Assembly (NCBI GenBank): GCA_045430345.1
Contig: JAILXT010000001.1
Coordinates: 744,001-808,000, forward strand
DNA from: Agarilytica sp045430345
GTDB lineage: Bacteria > Pseudomonadota > Gammaproteobacteria > Pseudomonadales > Cellvibrionaceae
Length of the DNA: 64,000 nt
Direction: 5' to 3'
Shown: one piece after another, positions 43,825-52,290 of the stretch
Layout of the letters: each line of letters begins with the position of its first letter
How positions within the stretch are numbered: the stretch's first letter is position 1
Notes under the pieces: model-generated
What the model saw: the letters and a program-made list of their open reading frames with translations, nothing else
Databases searched by the model: none
What the model was told of the DNA's origin: nothing
Made by a program: the position numbers and the translations under genes

Positions 43825-44876
43825 TCAGATTGTCTTCCTTGGAGCTGCTTTAAGTTGAATACTGTTACAGATGTTGGACTTGGCATTTTCCAAATCCACA
43901 GTTCTTTTACAGGAGTCTGAGTTTTATTCCAGGAGAACAGCTCATAATGAATAAAGTTTTTGTATTTAATCTGGAACAAGCTTTTTGAATCTGGTGAAAA
44001 ATGGAATCTATAGGTTCCCATAGCCGTTTTCGATTCAAACTCTGCTACCGTTTTTCCTGTTTCAATATCTATAAAATGTGATGTAGTGCTCTTTCCGTCA
44101 GTTCTTCCCGTTGTAAAAAAATAAAGGAACTTACCGTTTGGCGTAACCTTATGCGCTTGAACAGACCAATCGACAGGAAAACCAAAGTCGACCTTTTTCA
44201 AGACCTTGCCCGCTTCATCTACAATCCAGTAACCGCTGCCTTTAAATATCAAAAAGCGCTTACCATCAGGAAAAATAAATATCTCTTTAGCATATTCGCC
44301 AGTGATCGGGTATTCTTCAAGTTTTGAGTTTGGAAGGTTGTATTTATAAATACGTGAGTCCGTGTGAAAAATCAAATTCTCACTGTCAGGCGTCCAATTG
44401 AACATGGGAACGCCGCGTCCGTCGATAATATGAGTAGAGGTTTTCTCTTTAAGGTCGTAAAATCCGATATACCCCTTTTCTCCGTCCATCTTAACCGCGA
44501 TATAACGGTTATTTGGCGAACGTTCCGGCACATTGATAAGTCGGTCACCATTAAACAGATTTTGCCAAGCTACAACACGACGACGATCTGAGCCATCCAT
44601 CCGCATAGACCAAATATCCTCACGTTCACTGTCCCAAACCGTGGCCGTAAACTGAATACGTGGTGTGGAGAATATTTCTGTATCCCCATAGATCTCTTCG
44701 CGTATTTCTTTCGGGTATTCCGGGTTCTCCCAGGGAGCGGGCGTTGGTGTTGGCTCAGAATACAATAGCGCATCATTAGTCGGGCCATTTTTTTGCTTTT
44801 CGCAAGCCGTCAGACTGGAAACGACTAGGCCACACGCACATATATAAGCAATTAACTTACTCACTTTAAAATTCAC
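43821..44876 (-). CDS. Lipoprotein with TolB/WD40-like beta-propeller
   Basis: The 351-aa protein has a lipobox (GLVVSSLTAC) and a Pro/Thr-rich linker (EPTPTPAPWENPE). Next come five to six blocks of propeller-type repeats such as WSMRMDGSDRRRVV, FNWTPDSENLIFHTD, IFIFPDGKRFLIF and FHFSPDSKSLFQI. TolB-type propellers act as periplasmic interaction platforms. Coupled by overlap to the 1515-aa gene, it may anchor or handle that protein at the membrane. The same PTPTP linker also follows the lipobox of the MltF-like protein at 52291. Confidence 0.72.
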   Translation of the reverse strand: MNFKVSKLIAYICACGLVVSSLTACEKQKNGPTNDALLYSEPTPTPAPWENPEYPKEIREEIYGDTEIFSTPRIQFTATVWDSEREDIWSMRMDGSDRRRVVAWQNLFNGDRLINVPERSPNNRYIAVKMDGEKGYIGFYDLKEKTSTHIIDGRGVPMFNWTPDSENLIFHTDSRIYKYNLPNSKLEEYPITGEYAKEIFIFPDGKRFLIFKGSGYWIVDEAGKVLKKVDFGFPVDWSVQAHKVTPNGKFLYFFTTGRTDGKSTTSHFIDIETGKTVAEFESKTAMGTYRFHFSPDSKSLFQIKYKNFIHYELFSWNKTQTPVKELWIWKMPSPTSVTVFNLKQLQGRQSE

Positions 44877-44888
44877 AGGCAGATCTCT

Positions 44889-45320
44889 TTAGTTTTTGGG
44901 TGCGCTTGGGTTGTCATCGTCGCCTTTTTCTTCCTCGTCGGGAATAATATCCATTTCTTCCGCTTCCGGCGTGAGATTATTGAGCTCTTCATAGGGGATG
45001 TCCCAAAACACGAAGTAAGGCTCTTCATTATCCTTTGGGTCTTGAATTAAATTAAATGTGCCGGATTTTGGTGGGTTGGTAAAAAAGAGCTCTACCCAAT
45101 CTTCATCCACTTCTTCAAGGTCAGCGACTTTGATTACTTCGCTCCAATCGCTTTCATTATGCTCAAGCACTATCTCATCGTTTTTCGCATTTGGTGCATC
45201 AATATCAAGTTGATACATAAATGCAATACCTGGTATTTTAATAACAAGCTGATTCAAAGCTCCTATCGCCATTGGCGCTGGTTGTGGCTTTGCCTTTTTC
45301 TCTTCAGTTGCATTCGTCAT
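44889..45320 (-). CDS. Small acidic protein of the cluster
   Basis: The 143-aa protein has no signal peptide. The middle is beta-rich (ALNQLVIKIPGIAFMYQLDID, PYFVFWDIPYEELN), suggestive of an Ig-like sandwich, with a very acidic C-terminal tail (EEMDIIPDEEEKGDDDN). No family was recognised. It lies 1 bp after the LysM protein stop region and 12 bp before the lipoprotein gene, so it is co-transcribed. Confidence 0.6.
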   Translation of the reverse strand: MTNATEEKKAKPQPAPMAIGALNQLVIKIPGIAFMYQLDIDAPNAKNDEIVLEHNESDWSEVIKVADLEEVDEDWVELFFTNPPKSGTFNLIQDPKDNEEPYFVFWDIPYEELNNLTPEAEEMDIIPDEEEKGDDDNPSAPKN

Positions 45321-45321
45321 A

Positions 45322-45993
45322 TCAACATCCGTAAACGTCTTTCAGTTTTCCTTTTGTCATCGGCCCAGGTACACCATCGACATCCAAACTGTTGTCAGCT
45401 TGAAATTCTTTTATTCCCGCGCGGGTTTTTGACCCCATAATGCCGTCGGCAACGCCGCAGTCGAACCCAAGTAAATTACAGCGGGCTTGCACACCGCTGA
45501 GTTCTTCTACTGGATCTAGATGCCCCAGTTTAACTTCATATTCGTGTGTGGGTTCGTCGGAGTTCGGATCCATGAACACTTTGAGTTCTCCGCCGTTCTC
45601 ATTGCCGTTAGGTAAATCTATTTCTATTAACCCATCAGGACCTATAGGAGCATCAATGCTTTGACCGCCAACGTTGAGAACGACTCGCTTTCCTACCCAT
45701 GGTTTACCGCTATCACTTTGTATTTTGACCCGAAATTTTTCGACCTCTGGTTTCTTGACACGAAATACATGAGTGCTATTCGTCGCGCCCGATGCCATGC
45801 GGTCTTTTTTATCCGGAATTTTTATTTGATCGCCAGGAAAAATAATATTGGGATCTGGACGTTTTTCTCTAAAGGATTTGTTGTCGGCGTGGTTGTATAT
45901 TGTTTCCCACGAGGCGAATTTATGTTGTTTAGCAATGCGAGCGAGAGTTTCGCCTTGGGCGACTGTGTGCGTAGTGGGCATTATTGATACCAC
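45322..45993 (-). CDS. LysM plus peptidoglycan-binding domain protein
   Basis: The 223-aa protein begins with a LysM domain (TVAQGETLARIAKQHKFASW, NIIFPGDQIKIPD; about 8-58). A beta-rich linker domain follows, then a C-terminal PG_binding_1 domain (GVQARCNLLGFDCGVADGI, GIKEFQADNSLDVDG; about 160-223). There is no signal peptide, unlike secreted wall enzymes. The same LysM/linker/PG-binding layout is known from proteins encoded beside VgrG/PAAR or phage-tail-like genes, which suggests an injected or structural role. The start overlaps the preceding gene. Confidence 0.82.
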   Translation of the reverse strand: MVSIMPTTHTVAQGETLARIAKQHKFASWETIYNHADNKSFREKRPDPNIIFPGDQIKIPDKKDRMASGATNSTHVFRVKKPEVEKFRVKIQSDSGKPWVGKRVVLNVGGQSIDAPIGPDGLIEIDLPNGNENGGELKVFMDPNSDEPTHEYEVKLGHLDPVEELSGVQARCNLLGFDCGVADGIMGSKTRAGIKEFQADNSLDVDGVPGPMTKGKLKDVYGC

Positions 45994-46865
45994 CCGTCTA
46001 GCTCTGGAAATTTAATTTCGCAATACCCGTCTTTCACATCTTTCACTTTGGCCATGCCTTGCTCGTCCGTGGTCCCGGTGTATTCATTCCCGTCTTTGTC
46101 GCGAATCCAATATTGTTCGTTGGCTATGGGCTCGTCATCGTCGTACATTAGCTTTATTTCGATCCAGCCTGGAGGCGTTTCCGGCGCGAGTGGTACGGGT
46201 TTGGCTCCTGCACTTGGTTCCTCAGAAACAAGCTCCATTACCGATTTTGGTGCGGCGGGTGTATATGGCAATTCGTATGCGCGTAACTCGCCAGATGCGA
46301 GCTTTTCAACCACTAAGGATTTGTGACCGCCTGGGGCGACGTACTTTCCTCGTGGCATTGTGCCACTCTCTTCCAATACTGAGGCCCAAAACCCATCGTC
46401 AGCAGAGGTTTTACTTATGGTATTTTCAATAATGTCTGGGGTAGCGAAATTGACGGGTTTGAGTGATTCAGAGGGAAGTGGATCGGGGCCTTTTACAAAC
46501 CGGTAGGCTTTGCCTTTCCCATCTTTTGCGACCATGGCTTTCTTGAGGCCGGGAAGACGATAAAAGCGAATCCGCTTTTTTATTGTAAGTTCTGTGACTT
46601 TGCTATGGAGGGGCTTTGAATCGTTAGCGAGGGTTTCCGGGAAGTGCTGTCTGAGTATTCCTCGCCAAAATGCGTCGCTGGAACCTAGCTCATGCCGTAT
46701 AAAACGGCCTACGGCTTCTGGGCAATGTGAATCCACTGCGATGGCCGCTGGATGCGGTTGCGCTTCGTTCGAGAGAATAATTTGATAACGCTGCCGGTGG
46801 GCGCCTGTTATCAGTAGAGGGGAACTGCTGTTCTCTTTTTGTACACTTCTTGTGTGTGCGGACAT
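45981..46865 (-). CDS. Repeat and Ig-like protein heading the cluster
   Basis: The 294-aa protein contains two related segments of about 45 residues: SDAFWRGILRQHFP through RFYRLP (about 58-110), and DDGFWASVLEESG through RAYELP (about 155-205). A C-terminal beta-sandwich follows, WIEIKLMYDDDEPIANEQYW to CEIKFPELDGW. That ending is reminiscent of domains attached to VgrG/LysM proteins of type VI secretion loci. No signal peptide. It overlaps the LysM gene by 13 bp. Function not assignable. Confidence 0.65.
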   Translation of the reverse strand: MSAHTRSVQKENSSSPLLITGAHRQRYQIILSNEAQPHPAAIAVDSHCPEAVGRFIRHELGSSDAFWRGILRQHFPETLANDSKPLHSKVTELTIKKRIRFYRLPGLKKAMVAKDGKGKAYRFVKGPDPLPSESLKPVNFATPDIIENTISKTSADDGFWASVLEESGTMPRGKYVAPGGHKSLVVEKLASGELRAYELPYTPAAPKSVMELVSEEPSAGAKPVPLAPETPPGWIEIKLMYDDDEPIANEQYWIRDKDGNEYTGTTDEQGMAKVKDVKDGYCEIKFPELDGWYQ

Positions 46866-47291
46866 AACCCTTGCGCTCGTCGTGACGTATTACTTCATTT
46901 ACTTGTCCTTTAATGGACAGGATCATAAGAGGTATTCGTCTTATTGCCAACTGTTTAAGGCAATATCTGTGAACGACGACAAGATATTTTTTGGTTACTG
47001 CAAGGTATTGAATTTTAACTACTTTTCGCAATTTTCGTCGTTACATTAAAACTAGTGTTTAAAACGTTGATATGGTGGTGCTTTAAGCCGTTTCGTACGC
47101 CTGTTGGGGATTTTCGTGGTGACACAATACTGATATATTGCGCGCCTGAGATGAACATCGTTAGATTTTGCAACGACTGATCAAAAAATGCTCTAGTTCA
47201 GCCTGTTCCCTGTCTCCGCCTCTTGTGTTTTAAAACGCTAAATACGGCTATTCAGGTAAATCAATTTGAGAAATACAGCTAAGGTAATTCA
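46866..47291. other. Intergenic region upstream of slyD and the effector-like cluster
   Basis: These 426 bases separate divergent genes and hold no plausible gene. TGTCC-N6-GGACA (46904-46919) is a short dyad near the start of the minus-strand cluster. On the plus strand, TGATATATT (47131-47139) has the form of an extended -10 (TG-N-TATATT) that could drive slyD. Confidence 0.4.
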
Positions 47292-47780
47292 ATGGATATT
47301 CAAAAAGGCCGCATTGCGACGTTTCACTACTCCATCAGTGACGACTCCGGTACGCCGGTAGAAAATAACCATGAGAGCATTCCCATGGCGTTTCTATGTG
47401 GTCAAGGCAATATTCTTGAGGGGCTGGAAGAGGCTTTAATAGGAAAAGCAGCCGGTGATCATGTCGAGGTTTCGTTATCGCCAGAGCAAGCCTACGGCCC
47501 TAGGCGTGATGGCGCTCAACAGAAGGTGCCCATAAAACATCTCGCAAAAAAATATAAACGCCTAATGCCCGGTATGATTGTGAAGGTTAATACGGAGAAA
47601 GGCTATGTGGATGCTAGTGTTGTGAAAGCAGGAAAGTTCATGGTGGAACTTGATATGAACCACCCTTTCGCGGGCAAAACGTTAACTTTTCAAATTGATG
47701 TGAAAAGCGTGCGGGAAGCAAGCGAGGAAGAGATAGCCCATGGCCATGCACATGGCGAAGGCGGCCATCACCACCACTGA
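47292..47780 (+). CDS. slyD: SlyD-type FKBP peptidyl-prolyl isomerase, His-rich tail
   Basis: The 162-aa cytoplasmic protein has the FKBP core (FHYSISDDSGTPVENN, LCGQGNILEGLEEALIGK) with the insert-in-flap domain (AYGPRRDGAQQKVP) and the conserved FAGKTLTFQIDV. The tail HGHAHGEGGHHHH would bind nickel or other metals, as in SlyD. It acts as a proline isomerase and chaperone. AAGGT lies upstream of the ATG. Some family members without the metal tail are named FkpB/SlpA; the insert and tail favour SlyD. Confidence 0.9.
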   Translation: MDIQKGRIATFHYSISDDSGTPVENNHESIPMAFLCGQGNILEGLEEALIGKAAGDHVEVSLSPEQAYGPRRDGAQQKVPIKHLAKKYKRLMPGMIVKVNTEKGYVDASVVKAGKFMVELDMNHPFAGKTLTFQIDVKSVREASEEEIAHGHAHGEGGHHHH

Positions 47781-47801
47781 TAACTAAGCGGTTGGGATAC
47801 G

Positions 47802-47833
47802 ATAAAGCCTCTATTTGAGCGAAGAGGCTTTAT
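47802..47833. terminator. Bidirectional terminator between slyD and the next gene
   Basis: ATAAAGCCTCT (47802-47812) pairs with AGAGGCTTTAT (47823-47833) around a 10-nt loop. The stem includes the last codons of the convergent gene at 47811, so the same sequence codes for protein on the minus strand and ends transcription from slyD. Confidence 0.75.
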
Positions 47834-48182
47834 GTTCGTTCGCTAGCGTAACGTATTTATGGTATTCGAATAAGCTCACGTGGCCCTTTCTATCCATGGT
47901 ATCGCGTACCATTTGCGCCTGGGGCCCAGGCTGCTGCGATAAAAAATTCACAGTAAAGTTGTGTTGCTCAGTTGCGAAGAAGCTAAAACCAGCGCCCCAA
48001 AAAACAAATTTAATACTGCTTAGAAATGCCACAAGTAAGCCTATAAAAAATAGTGCTTCGAGTGTGCCACTAAAACGATTTAACTTTCGTTCTTTTTGAA
48101 TTTGTCGGTAAGAGTCGCTAAATTTCTGGTCCAATATGGATTCGGCAATAGCATCTGCGCCGAGCGTATTTGCATTGTTCAT
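47811..48182 (-). CDS. Hypothetical small membrane protein
   Basis: The 123-aa protein has one long hydrophobic stretch (GTLEALFFIGLLVAFLSSIKFVFW, about 40-62) in a polar context. No family was recognised. The final codons overlap the slyD terminator. It is alone on its strand and faces the FNR-type promoter region at 48443. Confidence 0.55.
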   Translation of the reverse strand: MNNANTLGADAIAESILDQKFSDSYRQIQKERKLNRFSGTLEALFFIGLLVAFLSSIKFVFWGAGFSFFATEQHNFTVNFLSQQPGPQAQMVRDTMDRKGHVSLFEYHKYVTLANEHKASSLK

Positions 48183-48515
48183 AGTTTGTCCTTTTCGAAA
48201 TAGAAAAACGGTATAAAATGCCGCCTTTAATATTTCTATTTAAGTGAGATTCCCCAAAAAAACACTTCTTGTCCCTTTATGGTGTATCGGCGCGGATCAT
48301 CCTATTATTAACGTCATCTTTCAATATGAGATGACCTAAAAAATTGCACAAATCACAATCAAGTATGATCAATGAGGAGTTGATCACATTTAGTCCAGGC
48401 CTTAAGGGAAAGTGACAAAAAACAGACGCTAGCGTTAGTTTTTTGACGGGAATCAATACAAAAAGAGACGTTTGTATTATGATGCGCGCCGACAAAAACC
48501 CAAAAGGAGAAAAGA
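48183..48515. other. Divergent regulatory region with two dyads
   Basis: About 330 bases lie between the small membrane protein gene and the 36-aa ORF. Besides the FNR-type box at 48443, it holds a perfect 7-7-7 inverted repeat, TGATCAA-TGAGGAG-TTGATCA (48366-48386). No protein-coding gene was seen. Confidence 0.5.
48443..48483 (+). promoter_or_regulatory. FNR/Anr-type class II promoter
   Basis: TTGACGGGAATCAA (48443-48456) fits the FNR/Anr box with one substitution, the same one (TTGAC) as at 9751. A near-perfect -10 TATGAT (48478-48483) lies 28 bp from the dyad centre, matching a site at -41.5. The 36-aa ORF starts 33 bp after the -10. Confidence 0.65.
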
Positions 48516-48626
48516 AATGCATACTCACGCCGAGTATAAACACGTCGTTCACAATTTGATGATGGTATCCACCTTAGGTTTAGGTGTAGTAGCCGCCGTT
48601 GTTATCGCTGCAAGCGTAATTGCTTA
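48516..48626 (+). CDS. 36-aa small membrane protein behind an FNR-type promoter
   Basis: ATG 48516 follows an excellent RBS (AAAAGGAGAAAAG). The peptide has a His-rich start (MHTHAEYKHVVHN) and one transmembrane helix (LMMVSTLGLGVVAAVVIAA). Stand-alone single-helix peptides with oxygen-regulated promoters often belong to respiratory complexes or stress systems, but no match is recognised. It is too short to be found by usual gene-length cutoffs. Confidence 0.65.
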
Positions 48627-48768
48627 GAACAAGTACAAGGGTCTAAAAGACTGTTCGTCAGTCCCCTTACCTCGAATACCCTCCTCCAGTTCTTCTGGAA
48701 TTTGAATACCTGACACGTGATAATATGCCTAATGATTTAAATCTTCATTGGGCTTTACTGACGAACGC

Positions 48769-49830
48769 ATGAAACGATTCCCCGCTGAATGGGAGCCTCA
48801 GGACGCGGTGCTATTTGCATGGCCCGATGCTCATACTGACTGGGCTCCCCAACTAGACGCTGTTCAGCGCACATATCTCGCTATCTTTGATGCCTTATTA
48901 GATTACAGCGATATCGTGTTGCTCGTCCAAAAATCACGTGTCACCGTGCTTCGGGAAATACTCGGAATTCAATTTCAAAATCACCCTTTTTCTATCTATC
49001 TATCTTGCACGGATTACAACGATACCTGGACAAGGGATTTTGGCCCGATTGGTCTTGAAGAAAATAACAGCCCTGTACTCTTAAATTTCACCTTTGATGG
49101 CTGGGGTCAGAAATTTGATGCGGTATTGGATGATGCGGTGACATCAAAGCTGATTGATCAAAATATTTTTCGCGTTGAGTCTAAGGATATTGCCCTTGTG
49201 TTAGAGGGCGGTGGCGTTGAGTCTAATGGCGGTGGCATTCTGCTGACAACATCGGAATGCTTACTGAATGATAACCGTAATCAGGCAATTCCATCACACA
49301 CCAAAAAGCGCTTTATGGATGAGACTCTTCACGACGTTTTGGGCGTGAACACGATACATTGGTTAGACCACGGTTATCTTTCGGGGGACGATACCGACAG
49401 TCACATAGACACACTTGCGCGCTTCACTGGACCGGACACGATTACCTATGTTACATGCGATGATCATAACGATGAGCATTTTGAAGCGTTAAGCAAAATG
49501 GAAGCGCAACTGAAGACACTTACTCAGGAAGGTAACGAGCCGTTTAACCTTATTCCTCTACCGTTACCAGAGCCAATATATAACGACGACGGTGTGCGGC
49601 TCCCCGCGACTTACGTTAACTTCCTTATTTCTAACGGGGTCGTTCTCGCTCCAACCTATAATAACGCGCATGACCAAGCCGCTCTGTTACAGCTAAAAAC
49701 GGCATTTCCTAAGCATCGTGTTATTGGGATAGATTGCCGGGCACTTATAGCGCAGCATGGCAGCTTGCATTGTATTTCCATGCAGCTATTGAAACATAGC
49801 CTCTCTTTTGACCAATTGACCGAAATTTAA
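48769..49830 (+). CDS. aguA: Agmatine deiminase
   Basis: The 353-aa enzyme converts agmatine to N-carbamoylputrescine and ammonia. Family blocks are FPAEWEPQDAVLFAWPDAHTDW, NDTWTRDFGPI, LVLEGGGVESNGGG, DHGYLSGDDTDSHIDTLARF and the C-terminal catalytic Cys in HGSLHCIS. ATG 48769 fits the family N-terminus; the frame is open to 48748 without purpose. The next gene supplies the second step of putrescine synthesis, so the two form a pathway operon. Confidence 0.95.
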   Translation: MKRFPAEWEPQDAVLFAWPDAHTDWAPQLDAVQRTYLAIFDALLDYSDIVLLVQKSRVTVLREILGIQFQNHPFSIYLSCTDYNDTWTRDFGPIGLEENNSPVLLNFTFDGWGQKFDAVLDDAVTSKLIDQNIFRVESKDIALVLEGGGVESNGGGILLTTSECLLNDNRNQAIPSHTKKRFMDETLHDVLGVNTIHWLDHGYLSGDDTDSHIDTLARFTGPDTITYVTCDDHNDEHFEALSKMEAQLKTLTQEGNEPFNLIPLPLPEPIYNDDGVRLPATYVNFLISNGVVLAPTYNNAHDQAALLQLKTAFPKHRVIGIDCRALIAQHGSLHCISMQLLKHSLSFDQLTEI

Positions 49831-49902
49831 TTTCGGCTGTTTTTCGATGAGTTGAGTGGCTTCCATATTTGAAATTTTAAAGAAATGTTTCGACAATAAA
49901 AT

Positions 49903-50796
49903 ATGAAAAAGATAAAGACAGCACTTATTCAGCATCAGTGCAGCGATGACCCAAAAGCCAATATTGCATCTACGGTATCTAAAATCCGAGATTTGGCGAG
50001 CAAAGGCGCCGAGCTGGCTGTATTACAGGAACTGCACACCAGTACCTACTTTTGTCAGCAAGAAGACCCCGCGCTTTTTGATCTTGCTGAGACGATCCCC
50101 GGAAAAACGAGCGATATATTTTCCAAATTAGCGAAAGAACTCAACTTAGTACTTGTTACATCACTTTTCGAAAAACGCGCTGCTGGCATTTACCACAATA
50201 CAGCGGTTGTCTTTGATGTAGATGGCTCGATTGCCGGTAAATATAGAAAAATGCATATTCCAGACGACCCTGGCTTCTATGAGAAATTTTATTTTACACC
50301 GGGGGATATGGGGTTTGAACCGATTCAAACGTCGCTTGGTAAGCTAGGCGTACTTATCTGTTGGGACCAATGGTTTCCCGAAGCCGCCCGGCTTATGGCG
50401 CTTGCTGGCGCAGAGCTGTTGATCTACCCCACTGCGATTGGTTGGAATCCGTCTGATGACGCCGATGAGAAGACTCGGCAACGGGATGCGTGGATTACCT
50501 CCCAGAGGGCTCACGCTATCGCAAACGGCATTCCGGTGATTGCGGTTAATCGTGTTGGCTACGAAACGGCTATTGCACAAGATGCGGGTATCGCGTTTTG
50601 GGGTTCTAGCTTCGTTGCTGGACCCCAAGGTGAAATTTTGTTTGAAGCATCAGTAGATAAGGAAGAAAGCGCGATCGTTGATATTGATATGAGACGTGCA
50701 GAAAACGTCCGTAGAATATGGCCTTTTTTTAGGGATAGGCGGGTAGATGCGTATGAGGATCTTAAAAAGATTTACCTCGATGATGACGAACCCTAG
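49903..50796 (+). CDS. aguB: N-carbamoylputrescine amidase
   Basis: The 297-aa nitrilase-superfamily enzyme hydrolyses N-carbamoylputrescine to putrescine, CO2 and ammonia. The catalytic triad is visible: Glu43 (LQELHTS), Lys116 (KYRKMHIPDDPGFYEKFYF) and Cys153 (LICWDQWFPEAARL). Length is as expected. It follows the deiminase by 72 bp on the same strand. Confidence 0.96.
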   Translation: MKKIKTALIQHQCSDDPKANIASTVSKIRDLASKGAELAVLQELHTSTYFCQQEDPALFDLAETIPGKTSDIFSKLAKELNLVLVTSLFEKRAAGIYHNTAVVFDVDGSIAGKYRKMHIPDDPGFYEKFYFTPGDMGFEPIQTSLGKLGVLICWDQWFPEAARLMALAGAELLIYPTAIGWNPSDDADEKTRQRDAWITSQRAHAIANGIPVIAVNRVGYETAIAQDAGIAFWGSSFVAGPQGEILFEASVDKEESAIVDIDMRRAENVRRIWPFFRDRRVDAYEDLKKIYLDDDEP

Positions 50797-50911
50797 GGAA
50801 CCGCCGGTTCTTGGTCTCACTTTTCAGTATAACGATTACCTCTAATAACGACGATAAAGGATTTTTTACCAACCCATTGCTCAACCAGTGAGTTGTGTGT
50901 TCTCAGGGGGG

Positions 50912-50940
50912 TTGCCAAAACTACTGTACAACTATACACT
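50912..50940 (+). promoter_or_regulatory. Sigma70-type promoter for the small gene at 50973
   Basis: TTGCCA (50912-50917) and TACACT (50935-50940) are separated by exactly 17 bp. A start near 50947 favours ATG 50973 over earlier in-frame starts. Confidence 0.5.
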
Positions 50941-50972
50941 GTATGAAAATACATTGTTTTATGGCGGTTACC

Positions 50973-51281
50973 ATGTACTTCACTCATACATCTCATAACA
51001 TCGCAAAGCCGTATACCTTGGGTATGCAAGCACAGCCCGCAATGGATAGTATTGTTAAATCACCTATAAAAGAGCTTTCGCAAGGCGATCAAATAAGCTC
51101 CCCTAGCGGCAGGCATTTATTGGTGGATGATGTATTCGTTCCACGGCATAACAAAGAGAAAAGTCTCAATTTACCCGCTCGATTTAGAGGGTTAAATCGT
51201 AAGGTCGTCATTTTTAGAAACGGTGCGATAGCACCGCTTAAAGAGGTTCAGGCGAATTATCAGGTCTTGATGACGCAGTGA
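50973..51281 (+). CDS. Hypothetical protein (102 aa)
   Basis: No signal peptide or membrane helix is seen. The C-terminal 70 residues look like a small beta-rich domain (SPSGRHLLVDDVFVPRH, RGLNRKVVIFRNG). Start chosen downstream of the promoter at 50912; the frame extends to 50895 with earlier ATG codons. No family is recognised and independent evidence for translation is limited. Confidence 0.5.
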   Translation: MYFTHTSHNIAKPYTLGMQAQPAMDSIVKSPIKELSQGDQISSPSGRHLLVDDVFVPRHNKEKSLNLPARFRGLNRKVVIFRNGAIAPLKEVQANYQVLMTQ

Positions 51282-51316
51282 CCTTATTGATATTAGATTA
51301 TGGCGTATAAATGCCG

Positions 51317-52246
51317 CTATGCAGGTTTTGCCGCACGTACTTTCTGGATAAGAGATACGATTAACAAGACGATAGCGCCCGAGACGATTCCCACTACTGC
51401 TGATACGAGTGGTTCTCCAAGGAACGATAACCCCCCAACATTCTGCTCAATGGTATGTTTTATATCATGAAGAATATGATGAAAGAATGGAACAGCATGG
51501 ACAATAATCCCGCCGCCAACTAAGAACATTGCCGCCGTCCCCAGCACTGAAAGTAACTTCATTAATCTTGGCGCGACAAGCAGTAATGATTTCCCGATTA
51601 GGGTTTTAATACTATTCCCTTCCCCGTTTCGTAATAGGTAGTAACCTGCATCGTCGATTTTAACTATGCCTGCGACAAGGGAATAAACCCCCACGGTTAC
51701 CATTATCGCGACGCTCGAGACAACAAGCGATTGCATCATCATCGTGGCACCTGCAACACTGCCTAGTGCTATAACGATAATTTCGGCAGACAAAATAAAA
51801 TCGGTCCGAATAGCGCCGCGTATTTTTTGTTGTTCGAACGCGACTAAATCCACCGATGTGTCCGCAACGGCTTTAAGCTTGTCTGCATGCTCTGTTTCGC
51901 CCTCATCTTTGTGTAACAAGGGGTGCAGGACTTTTTCGACGCCCTCAAAACATAAATACAATCCGCCAATCATAAGCAGTGGTGTAATTAGCTGCGGAAG
52001 AAATGCGCTGATTAACAATGCGGCAGGAACAAGGATAAGTTTATTTAAGAAGGAGCCCTTTGCGACGGCCCAAATTACGGGAAGCTCCCGCTCTGCTCGC
52101 ACGCCCGAAACTTGTTCCGCATTAAGCGCTAAGTCATCACCCAGTACGCCTGCGGTTTTTTTTACTGCAACTTTTGAAAGTATTGCAACGTCATCGAGTA
52201 GCGTCGCTATATCGTCAATTAACGCTAATAAGCCGGTTGTTGCCAT
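51317..52246 (-). CDS. DUF808 family inner-membrane protein
   Basis: The 309-aa protein begins with the DUF808 hallmark (GLLALIDDIATLLDDVA) and has about six hydrophobic segments (LILVPAALLISAFLPQLI, LMIGGLYLCFEGVEK, AMFLVGGGIIVHAVPFFHH). It matches the family in length. E. coli YedI is the reference member; its role is unknown. It follows the MltF-like gene on the same strand with a 44-bp gap. Confidence 0.93.
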   Translation of the reverse strand: MATTGLLALIDDIATLLDDVAILSKVAVKKTAGVLGDDLALNAEQVSGVRAERELPVIWAVAKGSFLNKLILVPAALLISAFLPQLITPLLMIGGLYLCFEGVEKVLHPLLHKDEGETEHADKLKAVADTSVDLVAFEQQKIRGAIRTDFILSAEIIVIALGSVAGATMMMQSLVVSSVAIMVTVGVYSLVAGIVKIDDAGYYLLRNGEGNSIKTLIGKSLLLVAPRLMKLLSVLGTAAMFLVGGGIIVHAVPFFHHILHDIKHTIEQNVGGLSFLGEPLVSAVVGIVSGAIVLLIVSLIQKVRAAKPA

Positions 52247-52290
52247 GTAACATATATCCTTTTACGATAATGAATGAAATCAGTTTGTTT

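Noticed and set aside
46690..47031. Minus-strand 113-aa frame upstream of the effector-like cluster
   Set aside because: It overlaps the start of the first cluster gene in another frame and lacks RBS or recognisable features.
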